DNA of 64,000 nucleotides from Castanea sativa (GCF_040712315.1 NC_134016.1:23136390-23200389), one strand, 5' to 3'. Positions 36,653 through 48,639 are shown, counted from the stretch's first letter. Notes: a model not told the origin generated them from the letters alone. Made by a program: numbers and translations.

Positions 36653-37019
36653 TGTTAGGAACCCAGTGGTTCCTAATACAGATGGATAAGAATTGTAAGA
36701 GAATTAACTTAATTCGAGATAGTCACCCTCCATAGAAAAATATTGAGACAGAGATTAAGAAAGAGAGAGATGTACTAACGCACTAAGCAATTGGTTTATT
36801 CTTCCATGATAGAAATGCGATTACAAGTAGGTATTTATAGAACCATGAAACTATTCTATTGGCCTACATGACCTTATCCTAATGGTCCTATTATTCCCCA
36901 TGTACATTAATAATGCCAACATGTGCTAAATGTGATTAACATGCTTGGAATTGTAACTAACTAACTAACTAACTAAATCTACAACAATTATTTTCCATAT
37001 ACTTATAGCATTCCTAACA
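36653..37019 (-). repeat. LTR copy 2, shared central LTR (367 bp)
   Basis: TGTTAGGAACCCAGTGG...CCTAACA. An expanded (AACT)n run near 36955-36975 explains part of its extra length. Confidence 0.8.
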
Positions 37020-37177
37020 TTTCCCTTCCCTTGAAAACACCTTGCCCACAATGTGTTGTTTTGAAATAGCATCTTCGTCAAAGGAGATCTTCCAATGGAC
37101 CAATACCTTAGTGACCTTTTAATCTCTATATTCATGCATTTCTCTTTGACAAGCAATCTCGTAAACATGAAGGTTTC

Positions 37178-37378
37178 TTACTCGTAGATTTTCAAACTTT
37201 GCTCGAATTCTCGAGCCTTCAATGGTTCTTCAAATTTTAAAGTCTCATTGGTTCTTTGAATTTTGGAATGTTCTTGTATCCTCAAAACCTCATTTGATTC
37301 TAGAACCACTAAAATCGTTAGCGCTTGCATCTTGGATTCTTGGATCACCGACACTTGGATTGCCAATTCTTGAATCAT
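37178..37378 (-). pseudogene. Second internal-domain frame of the small LTR element
   Basis: The minus strand encodes a repetitive Gln/Glu-rich peptide (IQELAIQVSVIQESKMQAL). A related frame occurs at about 35900-35700. I do not recognise the family. Confidence 0.3.
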
Positions 37379-37826
37379 AAACTCTTAAATGGAAGCCTCC
37401 ATTAGTGCATCAAGAATTGGTTCTTGGAAGATCATCATCACCATCTTTGTTGGGTCTTTGGACTGAACTTAAAGGGCAGCATGTGCATGTATATCATCAT
37501 CCACTTTGACAAAAAAAATCAACATTCCGGCTTGCAACAACAGCTGTAGATTCTTGGAAATTGATTTGTTTTTAGAGTTCCATCGAATCAAGAGATTGTA
37601 ACTCCTCTTTTGCCATATTCTCGAGAGCCTTTTGCAATCTTGAGAGCTCTTTATTCATGGTCTTGTTAGATTTAGCCAAGGCGTTGACCTTTTCTAAAAT
37701 GGCATTGTAAAATTCGTACAAAACCTTGACATTCTCTGAAACTTTGTTCATCATTTGCCGTAATTCTTTCCTACATTCTCTTCAGTCATATTCGTTCATA
37801 TCAAGATCAATAGCTATGATACTAAT

Positions 37827-38203
37827 TGTTAAGAACCCGATGGTTCCTAATGAAGATGGATAGGAATTGTAGGGGAATTGACTTAATTCGAGGTAGTCAC
37901 CCTTCATAGAGAAATATTGAGAGAGATATTAAGAAAGAGAGATTAAGAGAGAGGGAGAGAGTGATGCACTAATGCACTAAGCAATTGATTTATTCTTCCA
38001 TGATGGAAATGTGATTACTAGTAGGTATTTATAAAACCATAAAACTATTCTATTAGCTCACATGACCTTATTCTAATGGTTCTATTATTCTTCATGTGCA
38101 TTAATAATTCCAACATGTGCTAAATGTGATTAACATGCTTGAAATTGTAACTAACTTACTAACTAAATCTACAACAATTATTATCCATATACTTATAGCA
38201 TTC
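37827..38203 (-). repeat. LTR copy 3, end eroded into TA repeat
   Basis: TGTTAAGAACCCGATGG at its start; the expected CCTAACA end is replaced by AACTATATATA. Confidence 0.75.
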
Positions 38204-38321
38204 AACTATATATATATATATATATATATTGCTACTTAGTGATCTACTCTAATCTATATGGGGTTGCTCAATTAATTTTTATATATTAACTAAATCTACT
38301 ATCTATATACTTATAGCATTC

Positions 38322-38364
<43 letters not shown>

Positions 38365-38425
38365 TAGTGATCTACTCTAATCTATATGGGGTTGCTCAAT
38401 TAAATTTTATATATTAAGGCATTCG
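38190..38425. repeat. Tandem duplication with embedded (TA)n tracts
   Basis: TTGCTACTTAGTGATCTACTC and its following 40 bases occur at about 38229 and 38357, each preceded by TTATAGCATTCAACTA and a TA run (about 38206-38229 and 38326-38356). Period is about 128 bp with TA length variation. Confidence 0.8.
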
Positions 38426-39206
38426 TGATACATTTAAAAAAAAAAGTAAATTTTATCACTCTAAACTATACATCAGATTACATTTTGCACCCTAGACTAT
38501 TCAAATGCACGTGCACATTAATTATGACCCTTGTTACACTTTACACCCAGCGTTAGTTTTACCTTTATGTTAGACAGAAATTAATAGCACATGACTTGCA
38601 CATGATTTTTGCTTTGGTGGCATGGTGTTTAAAGACAAAAACACCATTTTCACTTATGAATAAAATAAAATTACTTACACACATGCAGGAACAATTCAAC
38701 TGAAAAAGAAAAAAGAAAAAAAAAAGAAATCAGATGTGCAACGGCCTTTATCATCCCTGTTTTTCCTCTATTTATTCTCCTCTACTACAGAAAATTTCAA
38801 TATCACTCTCTGTTTGTTGGACCTAATCTACTGAAGGTTTTTAATTTTTTTTTTCTTCCTGTTATACTGCTGGAATATTGATTTAACCAATAAAGAACCA
38901 TCATTCAATCATTTTTTGTGCTATTTTTAAGAAATAGTCGTTAAATGGGCCTCCATGAGAAGTTGTACAAAATTTGAGATTGTTTTATGCAATAACAATT
39001 TTTTTTTCCAAACATGGTTGCTCCGATGAGTTGTTAAAATAGCCTTCATTAAAATTGTTTTCAGACTTGTGCTATTTTTAATTATGAGTTTTAAGACACC
39101 CCCTTCCCCTTCCCCTCCCCCCCCCCCCCCCCAAATAAAAAACTAAAAACTAAAGGAAATGACTCCATATTTGAGTTGTCATTGACAGGTTGACTCAAGA
39201 GTCAAG

Positions 39207-39620
39207 TTTTATATTTTAAGAAAATTTTATATAGCTCACATCTAAATGATAAATGAAAACTCATGTCTTAAGGATTTTATTTGTGAAAGACGTTATGGTA
39301 AATAACAATTTTTAATTAGCTCTCAATTGGTACAACCCCTTTGGTTAACAAATATCTTGAAGTTACAAGTTTTAAACTCCTTGATGGGAGGAGGTTATGG
39401 AACAAATCTTAATTTAAAAGGGTTCATAGTCTAGCCTATATATATAGCATGTCTTCATCAAAAGAAAATATGTAAGATAAAGGTCTTAGATTAGAAGACA
39501 CCTTTTATAAATACACTATCAAATAATGAGTCTTCTTTTTCTCTAAACACTTAAAAAACTATAGCTGGAGATATGTTTATGTTATTTATTTTCAGTTGCA
39601 ACTCTAAATTTTATCTTACA
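39207..39620 (+). repeat. 5' LTR
   Basis: Collinear with 43183-43594, including the shared GGGAGGAGGTTATGGA word. Its first bases are altered (TTTTATATTTTAAG). Confidence 0.8.
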
Positions 39621-39897
39621 TTTGATTTCAAAGCCATCCTTCATGTTATGTTATTTAGTGATTTTAGTTTGAGAAATTTCTATTATTTCCAATCATGGTA
39701 TATTTGTACCATCTACGGTAAAAGTTTGTATGCACTAATTTAATTTTGGGATGAAATATATAGAGCATGTGTACTCTAAATCCTAGAAAACAATTTTTGT
39801 TTTGCATCCTTATTGGTATTTGTGTAATGAATTAATATTGAGTTATGAGATTGGAAGAATCAATTTGAAATCCACAAGATTATTATCTATATAGAAC

Positions 39898-41024
39898 AAG
39901 GAAGTCAATACTGCACCACAGGCTGTACCGGTTTGACCAGCGGTACGATATATTTCAGATACCGGTAAATACCGGTGTACTGTTTCGGGTTTACCTCTAT
40001 TTTATATATTTAATATATATACACACACACAAAATTTCTATTTACCATAAAACATTACCTCAAAAATCTCTGTTTACCATAAAACATTACTTCAATTGTT
40101 CATTGCATACAAAGAAAAAAAAATACAATATAAAAAACAGAAAACTTAATTGTTCATTGCATACAAAGAAAACAAATAATACAAATAATTAAGTTAACAC
40201 AAATTACATAGGATCATCTACTATATTTAAAATAATAATAATATATATATATTAATAAATTTAAAAGTATATATATTATTTTTATATTTATAAATTTAAT
40301 TATTTGGTAAAAGTTAATTTGTTAAGCAGTTAAACTATTTAAGCTTATAAGTTTATTAAAAAAAATAAGACCAAAAAAAGAAAAAGAAAATCAACAAAAA
40401 GGTTTAGATGAGATAAATAGATAATAAGTGGGGTGGGTTTGGTAGAATCAAATAAAATAATTAGAAAATTTTGTAGGTGATAAAGCCAAAAAAAACTCAA
40501 AAGCTGAGATTTTATAGTTTTCAATTTTCACATTTCTAAAGTATCTTTGTCAGTTTTTTACTCCCCACCCACGTTAACTTTTGATCAACTTCACATCAAC
40601 TTCTCATTAGTCATTTCACTTCACACAGTTAAACCTCCAGGCCTCTCTCTAGTCTCACACAGTTTCTCACTTGATCTCTCTCTCCCTCTCTCGCAGATCA
40701 AGCTGACACCGCTGTGAGGCCAAGATGAAGAGAACTTTGTCACTGCTAGCCAGCTTCTAGACCTCTCTTTCTAGTCTCACACACGAGAACGTTGATCGAC
40801 AGCGTTTTTGGGTCACAATGTGCGTTAAGATCAACAGTTTTTTGTTCCGGTCCGGTATCTAATTTCCGGCCGAAATGCGATATATTTCCCGGTACGGCCG
40901 AAACTAGTCCGGCATGACCGGTATTTTCACCGGCACGAAAAACCTACGTTTTTGTATTGGTGTGCATGCTGGTACAATAAATACCGGCCATACCGGCTGG
41001 TACAGTACGGAATCATCTTCCATG
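39898..41024. mobile_element. MULE-like non-autonomous element with perfect 9-bp target duplication
   Basis: ATATAGAAC occurs at 39889-39897 and 41025-41033, directly flanking the element; 9 bp is the Mutator-type duplication length. The ends are imperfect inverted repeats (GGAAGTCAATACTGCACCA and, on the other strand, GGAAGATGATTCCGTACTG). Both subterminal regions are rich in CCGGTA / TACCGG words. No transposase is present. The right half contains a CT-rich stretch (40620-40700). Confidence 0.65.
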
Positions 41025-42049
41025 ATATAGAACTAGATAGGTTCAAAGGTAGTTACGTTGTATGTATTTGTTTTTCATTGCATGTGCGACTCAAGGATTT
41101 TATTTTTCTCTAATCTTAAATTGCCCACATATGATATTTTACAATATGCTATTATAGACTAGTGGGTAATTCGACTAAAATACATGCCAAGGCACTTAAA
41201 GTGTTCATAAATTTGAATTTGATTTTGATATTCATCAAGTGCTCATCCAAGTATTCATGTTTGTTTCCTTATATATAAACTCTTAATTATTTGGAAACAT
41301 GCCTCAATAATTTTTACGATTTTCAATTGTAAATTGCTTTTAGAGACTATTTTTGTGGATCAATATATTTTGCATGATAACACAAATGATCCTTATGTTT
41401 TGGAAACCATAATTTTTTACAATAAATTATGGGGATAAATGTGTTGCATGTAAGTTTGCAATTATTTCATAAAGTTTATTGTTATGTATGAGATTTGAAT
41501 CATTGAAGTGAGTAATTTATTTTAGTGCATTCTAGGTTTCTTTGCACTTATCATGTATTGAAATATTATTTCATGTCATTTTTGAGTACATATTGTCATT
41601 ATCAATATTAGGATTGGCTGATCTTTATGATGCTATTTGAAGTGGTGAATATCAAAATGACTTAGGAGTGGCCATAGCATCTTAAGCCATGATGATAATC
41701 ACATCAAGAAATTTTTTACAAGACTTCATTAGGTGCAAAGACATCTAAATTGAAATTAATTCATGAAGATAAGGACTTGGCCCCATAGGGAGGTTATTAT
41801 TTTTATGATTTAATTGGAATAAGATGGTGAATGTAGCATTAAGATGAGATTTTTCCTAGGCCCATAGGTATGGAAAATTTGATTCTTAGTGTTTATATTT
41901 ACTAGTTTTATGAATTAATTTTTATAGTAAATCCATGCATGATGCGCCTCTGCCCATAGGAAGGTCGAATTTACTACTAAATTGACATTGGTTAATTTAG
42001 AATTAAAGTTTAAGTTTCATAGCATTAAAGTTTTTTTTTCTTTGGATTT

Positions 42050-42740
42050 GAGGATCTTTGTTTTGATACTCATGTGGATGAACCACCCATCTCATTGAAT
42101 AAATATGTTAAATGAGAAACAGAGTACGAGAAACAGAGTGATCTAATTGCTCAAGAGTAAGAGCTTGAGAATTTATTCCTATAAAGCTAAGGGTTTTGTG
42201 AAAACTGTTAATATTAATTTACAAGATCCATTAAGGTTTGGCTCCCAATAAAAGTTATATTTTGCAAAAGTTAGGCATATAGGCATCCCACTAATGGTAT
42301 ATAAAGGTTCACCAACTTTGTTGTGCCATTTGGTTTTACTGGGCAGATTGTTAATCTGTGTATATACCTTAAGATCAGTGAGAGTAAATGTATTGTTTTT
42401 ACACCTAAATATGAATGACATACTACTTGGAAGTAGTGATTTGATTTTGTCATGTAAGATATCCTATATGCTATAAAGCTATAAGACAGGCATTATGGAT
42501 AGGTCTTAAGGTTGTCGACGATGAGACCTTTATTTAAAGATAACTTGGCTATAATTTTCTTCTCTAAGGACAATGATTGTGCAAGCCGAAATACATATTG
42601 ACATAAAGTAACTCAGTCTAGGAGAGAATTTTAAGAAACTGAAAGTGTCCATTGAGTTAAAATTATTGAGCTAATATATGTTAATTTCATAATTATAGGT
42701 TTGCCGGCAAAGCATTATAAAAGTCTTTTGGACATATGGA
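42050..42740 (+). pseudogene. Copia RT / RNase H remnant
   Basis: In plus-strand frames, LNMNDILLGSSDLI at about 42404-42445 corresponds to the YVDDILL active-site block of copia RT with the aspartate pair reduced to N-D. Further on, peptides such as SFGHMELV and the ERILRN segment (about 42560-42740) fit the RNase H and tail region, separated by many stops. Gag and integrase are not confidently visible. Confidence 0.5.
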
Positions 42741-43182
42741 ACTTGTTAGCTCATTTGGTGTTTAATTTCTCTCTAATTATTCTATATTTTGGACACATAT
42801 TTGGTTAGTTTTGGAGAAGAAAATATTTGATTTTTATTTTGTGCATATAAAGTATATGAATTAAGTTAGATATATCTATGGAGATATATAAGGATGATAT
42901 ATCTGTAAGGATGTATAAAAGAGGACCCGAATGGCTAATAGGTAGTCCATTCATAAAGAATTAATGGCTTATAAAATATTTATGTAAGGATTACCATATA
43001 TTATAATACATGGAAGGAAGTACTCATTATAATTGAGGGTATTACCGCTATGATTCAGGTATTAGAATCTTTATTTGAGTGTGAGCATTTCACAACTAGT
43101 TGACATGAGTAATATCATGACCATGTTAAAGTTAATATCATTTATCAAGTAATTTAAATGTCAAGTGGGCCAAGTGGGAGAA

Positions 43183-43594
43183 TGTAAGATTTTAAGAAAA
43201 TTTTATATGGCCCACATTTAAATGATAGATGAAAACTCATGTCTTAAGGATTTTATTTGTGAAAACGTTATAGTAAATAACAATTTCTAAGTAACTCTCA
43301 ATTGGTATAATCTCTTTGGTTAATAAACACCTTAAAATTACAAGTTTTAAACTCCTTGATGGGAGGAGGTTATGGAGCAAATCTTAATTTAAAAGAGTCC
43401 CTTGTCTAGCCTATATATATAACCTGTCTTCATCAAAAGGAAATATGTAAGGTAAAGGCCATAGATTATAAACACCTTTTATAAATACGCTATCATATAG
43501 TGAGTTTTCTTTTTTTCTTAACACCTAAACAACTATAACTGGATGTATGTTTATATTATTTATTTTCCGCTACAACTCTAAATTTTATCTTACA
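43183..43594 (+). repeat. 3' LTR
   Basis: TGTAAGATTTTAAG...ATCTTACA, preceded by a polypurine tract. Confidence 0.8.
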
Positions 43595-44105
43595 TCGAGA
43601 TCAATCATGTAAAATTCTAGGTTTGATTAACTTTAAGGATTAAACTTTTGTCCAGGGTGCACTAATGTCTAAACTTTAAAATCATACCAATCTCACAAAA
43701 CAACTAAAATTACATTATTCAAGTAAAGTTAGTATACATCGAAGAGGAATCTCAAAAGGCATTTCAAGTTTTTCAACCCAAAATTGATAAGTTACCATGG
43801 TACTGCTCAATAACTTTTTTCAAATTTCATTACGATCTAAAGAAAAAAAAAATCGTTTTTAATTGTTTGTGGAAAGAGTGTTTTGGTCTTTAAACAGTAT
43901 GTCATCTAAGCAAAAATCATGTGCAAATTATGTGTTTTTAATTTCTGCCTAACTTAACAGTAAAATTAAAGTTAGGGGTGCAAAGTGTAACAAATGTTAT
44001 AGTTTATGGTGCAAAGTGTGCATTCGTATAGTTTATTGTGCAAACAGTACAAAGTGTAATCTAGTGTATAGTTTAGGATGGTAAAATGTAATTTTTTTAA
44101 AAAAC

Positions 44106-44186
44106 CACCAATTTATCATTTTGTACGTGAAAATGAAATATAGCCTTATTTATATATACGGATGGAGTTGCTTGATGGTGAGGAAA

Positions 44187-44225
<39 letters not shown>

Positions 44226-44746
44226 CCGAAGCCTCTGTTAGCACCATAATTTTCCACACCAATACAACACAATATTTAAAAAATTAAAAATAAAATTAAA
44301 AACACTATTTTTCTCTCCAAAACCCGATACTTACCTTCTTCTTCCTTTTTTTTTTTTTTTTTTGTTGATAAAACCCAATATTTTAAGCTGAATTTCATCT
44401 AAAGATGATTTTTTTAAAAAAAGAAAAAAAGAAAATCTGCAATCAAAAGATAAGTATCAGGTTTATTGCAATAAACCCAAAAACAAAGTTAAGTTAATTT
44501 TCTAAAAACCTACAACCAAACTTCTTGAACTCTACGTTATAGAATATAAATTTTTTTTTTTCAAAATCTTTTGATTATGCGTTAATTTAGTTCTTGCTAT
44601 TATATATTATAGCAACAAAAAATTAAATATATATCACCATATGCCACACCCACACATACTATTATGTCCTGGTGCTATTCAAACTCATAAATTTATTTGG
44701 GACTCTAATTCTATTGTTTAATTTTTTTTAAATAATATAATTTTCT

Positions 44747-44777
<31 letters not shown>

Positions 44778-45349
44778 CAAACTATTCCTCTACCATCAAC
44801 TTTTTATCTTCAGCAGCAGTCAAGATAATTTACAATGATCTCTTTTTATTTATTATGTCAATTGATAAAAAGTTACTACAACTTTTATAAAGAGTCCTTA
44901 CTTATTATTATTCCTTTCTTTTAATATTATTGTTTTATTATTTTTCATGTGAGAGAGAGTCCTTTTACCTTATGTTACCTACTACGGTTGGTACTAGGAA
45001 ACCGGCACTTTCATATAAAATGTGAAACTCAAAACCTTAAGCAAGTCAACATAAAACTCAACAACAAACGTTTTAAAAAAAAAAAAAAAAACTCTTTTTC
45101 ATCCCAAAAACAAAGTTAATTAAAATTTTAAAAATCCTACAACCATGCCACAAAAATGTGATACTCAAAAATCCTAAGCAAACCAAAAGCCTCTAAATTA
45201 ACATGAAACTCAACAACAAACATAAAACCCAAAAATCCAAAAACCCTACACTTACATTCCAAAAATGGTCACAACATCTTCTCTGTCGCTATTACCTAGC
45301 CACCCATGTCTAAGCCACAGTAATAGTAGCTCCACTATTGCTATAGTTT
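44106..45349. other. AT-rich spacer with TA microsatellites
   Basis: (TA)n runs lie at about 44190-44223 and 44752-44777, with T- and A-tracts. A weak direct repeat (CCCAAAAACAAAGTTAA near 44478 and 45103, each followed by CCTACAACCA) is visible. No gene is seen. Confidence 0.6.
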
Positions 45350-45675
45350 TTGGGGTTAAGAGCAATTGCATCAGTTGGTGTATAAGTGTGTATAATAAAA
45401 GAAATGCTCAAATTTACACATTTTTTATCAAAAACAGCCCACATCAGCTCGTGCATAACTGTCTATATTTTACATGCTCCTTCAAATTGCTACAGTACCG
45501 TGTAAATTTACATGGGTACTGTAGCTCGTCTATCTAATTTTTTTAATAATTTTCAGTTCACTCGTTTTTTTCTCTCTCTTCTCCCAGTTAACTGCTCATC
45601 CCCAGCACAAACACATCCACACAGATACACTTGCTAAAGAAAAAAAGAAAAAAAGACAGAGATACACAAACACGG

Positions 45676-46203
45676 AGCTCGTGGATCGTGGATGGTGGAT
45701 CGGAGCTCGGGTCGGAGTGTTGATGGTGGATCGGAGTGTGGATCGTGGGTCGGAGCTCGGATCGGAGCTGTGGATGGTGGATCGAAGCTCGGATCGGAGT
45801 GTGGATGATGGATCGAAGTGTGGATCGTGGGTCGGAACTTGGATCGGAGCTGTGGATGGTGGATCGGAGCTCGGATCGGAGTGTGGATCGTGAGTCGGAG
45901 CTCGGATCGGAGCTGTGGATGGTGGATCGGAGCTCAGATCGGAGCTCGTGGCTTGGATCTGTGGTGGATCGTCGGATCGGAGCTCGTGGCTCGGAGCTGT
46001 GGTGGATCGTCGGATCGAAGCTCGTCGGAGCTGTGGTGGATCGTCGGATCGAAGCTCGTGGCTCGAAGCTGTGGTGGATCGTCGGATCGAAGCTCGTCGG
46101 AGCTGTGGTGGATCGTCGGACCGGAGCTCGTGGCTCGGAGCTGTGGTGGATCGTCGGATCGGAGCTCGTTGGAGCTGTGGTGGATTGTTGGTCAGAGCTC
46201 AAA
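45676..46203. repeat. GATCGGAGCTCG-type minisatellite
   Basis: Words such as GTGGATCGGAGCTCG, GGATCGTGGGTCGGAGC and GCTGTGGTGGATCGTCGG alternate. In the right half, 38-bp and 34-bp versions alternate to give a 72-bp higher-order unit. GC content is far above the surroundings. The long open frames on both strands (for example 46202-45588 on minus) arise from the periodic sequence and have no domain. Confidence 0.85.
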
Positions 46204-46227
46204 TCGGAGAGTGATCTGGAAAATGGG

Positions 46228-46230
46228 TAC

Positions 46231-46271
<41 letters not shown>
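46228..46271. repeat. (GA)n microsatellite
   Basis: About 20 GA units interrupted by ACAG near the left end. Confidence 0.9.
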
Positions 46272-46529
46272 AATTTCAGAATGGTAGAGAGAGAATGAGG
46301 CGCGTATGTATAGTGGTGGTTAAAAGAGAAATAATAAAAAATTTGATAAAGTTGATTATTTAATTAAAAGATGGGTTAGAATAGATGAACTGATGTAGGT
46401 ATTTTGTAAAAGTGATAGTGTAAAATAGAAAAGGTAGATTTTTTTGTGTAAAATAGAGGAAATTTTTAAAAGAGCTGATGTGGTTGCTTTAAACCATTGA
46501 TCTGTTATATTTTTCTATAGTGTAATCAT

Positions 46530-46967
46530 TTTTATTTTTTTATTTTTTATGTTTCAATAATTTCTTAGCTCTAAATCCGTTCTTTAATCTTTGGAAGTTT
46601 TAACATTTGAATTTTTGAATTAATTTTTTACACTATTTGAATCTGTTTGCCATATTTCAACGACTATAAACATGAATTATTCTTTTAAAAGTATCATTCT
46701 CTTATATCTCTTTGTTGTGTAGTCACAGTTTTTTCTTTTTATAATTTGTAGGCTCTAAATCTTCTAATTCTTTAATTTTTTTTTCTTTTGAAAGATTTAA
46801 AATTTGTAGTAGATTTTAATGGAAGGTGACCAATTTTTCTCTTATATTTTTCTATTTTGTATCCACATATGTTTCAACATCTGAATTTTTTAGTTTTTTT
46901 TCTTTGGCATATGTTTTCAGCAAATTTCAATAGCTTTAGCCATGAATTATTCTTTTGAGAGTAACTC

Positions 46968-47007
<40 letters not shown>

Positions 47008-47010
47008 TAG

Positions 47011-47072
<62 letters not shown>

Positions 47073-47182
47073 TGTTTTATTTTTGTAATAATTGAATTTG
47101 TCTTGCAAATTTTAGCAACTATAGCTATGCATTATTCTTTTGAGGGTAGCTCATCTTTCTTTTATATATTTCTTTTTTGTAG

Positions 47183-47238
<56 letters not shown>

Positions 47239-47560
47239 ATTGTTTCAATAATTTATAGGCTCCGAATCATTTGATTTTCTAATTTTATTTGTTGGCATTT
47301 TGAAAGTTTTAACATCTATATTTTTGCGTTAATTATTGCAATATCTGAACACGTTCAGCAGATTTCAATGGTTATACCATGAATTATATGTTCTTTTGAA
47401 GATAACTTATTTTTCTCTTATATTTATCTATTGTGTAGTTATATATATATATATATTTTTGTTTCAACAATTTCTAAGTAGTGAATTTTTTGATTCTTTA
47501 ATATTTTTTGACTTTTCAAAAATTTTAATATTTGAAACAAATTGGTAGATTTATAAGAAA
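46530..47560. repeat. Decayed tandem array, monomer about 200 bp, monomers ending in TA or CT tracts
   Basis: A unit with GTTTCAATAATTT, GGCTCTAAATC, GTTTTAACATCTG, then CCATGAATTATTCTTTTGA and TGTGTAGT recurs about five times, with partial copies. After TGTGTAGTYA most copies pass into (TA)n (47012-47067, 47185-47234, 47441-47456). One copy also has (CT)n at 46969-47003. No coding. Confidence 0.7.
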
Positions 47561-48639
47561 AATTTATGCAATGGTATAATTTCATAATCAATTTAAAATT
47601 TTATATAATTATTTTAGTTTACCACACAAATAGATAGATTCTCGTGCGTAACACGGGTTTATTATTAACAGGAAACTTTTGTTTGCAGCAGCAAGCTATA
47701 GCTACCGTGTCTGTACGCATCAAATGCCTTTCCAATGCTAACGACAGCTAAGTGTGAGAGTAAAAGATTTCATTTGGTCCCCTCCATATAATTGGTGTCT
47801 TTTTCCTTTCATTATATATGTGGCGCCCTATATATATAGCTTTGTCCTAATCAATTAACGTTACGTACCTCGTAGGCTGCATATTCCTCAATCCTCATCA
47901 ATCTTTCAAATCCGTATTATTATATGCTGCTAAGTTATTGGTACTCGATCGTTCTTGCAACTGTACGTAGTGACATTAATTATCATGCTAATCCGGTACC
48001 TATATATTTATTTGACTGTTTTGCCAAAATAATTTACAAGTGATTATTTTATTGTTGCCTCTTTAGTTACATCGTACATCAACATTTGTTCAAATTTACT
48101 TTATATATTTATTTTATTAATCACCTTCCTCTTTAACATTATCGATCAGGATTTTGCAAAAAAAGAAAAAAGAAAAAAAATTATCGATCAGTAGAGATAT
48201 ATCATATATATGTATTTAATAGAATTTAAACACTTACCAATTGCACTTATCTTATAAATATAAAGGTATATTCATCTAGTCATTTAAAAACTTTAAATAA
48301 AATATTACAATACTACCTTATCTAAGAATTCTAGTTTTAATCATGAATTTGTCTCTCTCAAATTCTAAGAAAATGGAGAGAATCTTATTGCATAATTTAC
48401 GGCGTTTGAAAGCATAACCTTATAAACTTTTTTTCTTTTCACAAAAGCCACATAAATTACGAATAACACCCTCTTTGGCATCTTGGGAAAAAAAAATCCC
48501 CGTAAGAATAACAATTTCATTGCTCACCCCTGCCCTTATCATAAATAAAACTTATTTTGTGCATCATCATTATTTTATTTATTTGGTAAAATATGACTTC
48601 GGTTATTAAATTGTCTTGTTATAATTTCAGCCTAAGAGT
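47561..48639. other. Spacer with a TATA-box-like site, no gene found
   Basis: A small hairpin (CGTGCGTAACACG, 47643-47655) is followed at 47830 by CTATATATATAGC and a CT-rich leader-like stretch, which looks like a plant core promoter. The following 800 bp are AT-rich and contain no credible exon before the gypsy element. A GGTCCCCTCC stretch precedes the TATA box. Confidence 0.4.

Larger units (their letters stand above)
35153..38203 (-). mobile_element. Small non-autonomous LTR retrotransposon in LTR-internal-LTR-internal-LTR form
   Basis: There are three LTR copies: 35153-35505, 36653-37019 and 37827-38203 (the last lacks its final CCTAACA). They begin TGTTADGAACCC on the plus strand. Before the second and third are TTTGATACCAAT-type primer sites (minus strand ATTGGTATCAAAGCC), and after the first two are pyrimidine runs giving polypurine tracts on the minus strand (AAGGAAGAGAAA). 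The internal domains are 1147 and 807 bp. The difference is explained by a 335-bp tandem duplication (35908-36242 / 36243-36565). There is no gag, protease, integrase or RT. Tandem sharing of a central LTR is typical of unequal recombination between TRIM-like elements. Confidence 0.8.
39207..43594 (+). mobile_element. Decayed Ty1/copia element with 413-bp LTRs
   Basis: Direct repeats 39207-39620 and 43183-43594 (TGTAAGATTTTAAG...ATCTTACA in the 3' copy) are preceded at the 3' copy by the polypurine tract AAGTGGGAGAA. They are followed at the 5' copy by TTTGATTTCAAAGCC, a mutated tRNA-Met primer site. The flanks TCAAG (39202-39206) and TCGAG (43595-43599) look like a 5-bp target duplication with one transition. 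The internal part retains RT and RNase H remnants and carries a MULE-like insertion at 39898-41024. Confidence 0.75.
38428..44105. mobile_element. DNA element with long terminal inverted repeats, split by nested insertions
   Basis: 38430-38650 and the reverse complement of 43865-44105 are collinear (CTAAACTATACATCAGATTACA against CTAAACTATACACTAGATTACA, abbreviated; then TTGTTACACTTT, TAGRCAGAAATTAA and GCACATGATTTTTGCTT), roughly 70% alike over about 220 bp. Removing the LTR element at 39207-43594 leaves about 1.3 kb with no coding sequence, so it would be a large MITE. A C-run lies at about 39115-39132. Ends and target duplication could not be fixed. Confidence 0.6.
45350..46492. mobile_element. 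Possible TIR element carrying a GC-rich minisatellite
   Basis: The left end TTAAGAGCAATTGCATCAG and the reverse complement of the right end TTTAAAGCAACCACATCAG are similar, and CACATCAGCTC recurs near both ends, as in subterminal repeats of plant DNA elements. No target duplication was found and no transposase is present. Confidence 0.4.

Noticed and set aside
47643..47660. Helitron 3' end (hairpin CGTGCGTAACACG)
   Set aside because: No CTRR end follows at the proper distance and no 5' TC end was seen.
47820..47900. Active promoter with TATA box
   Set aside because: TATATATA is common in this AT-rich DNA and no exon follows; kept only as a note in the spacer entry.
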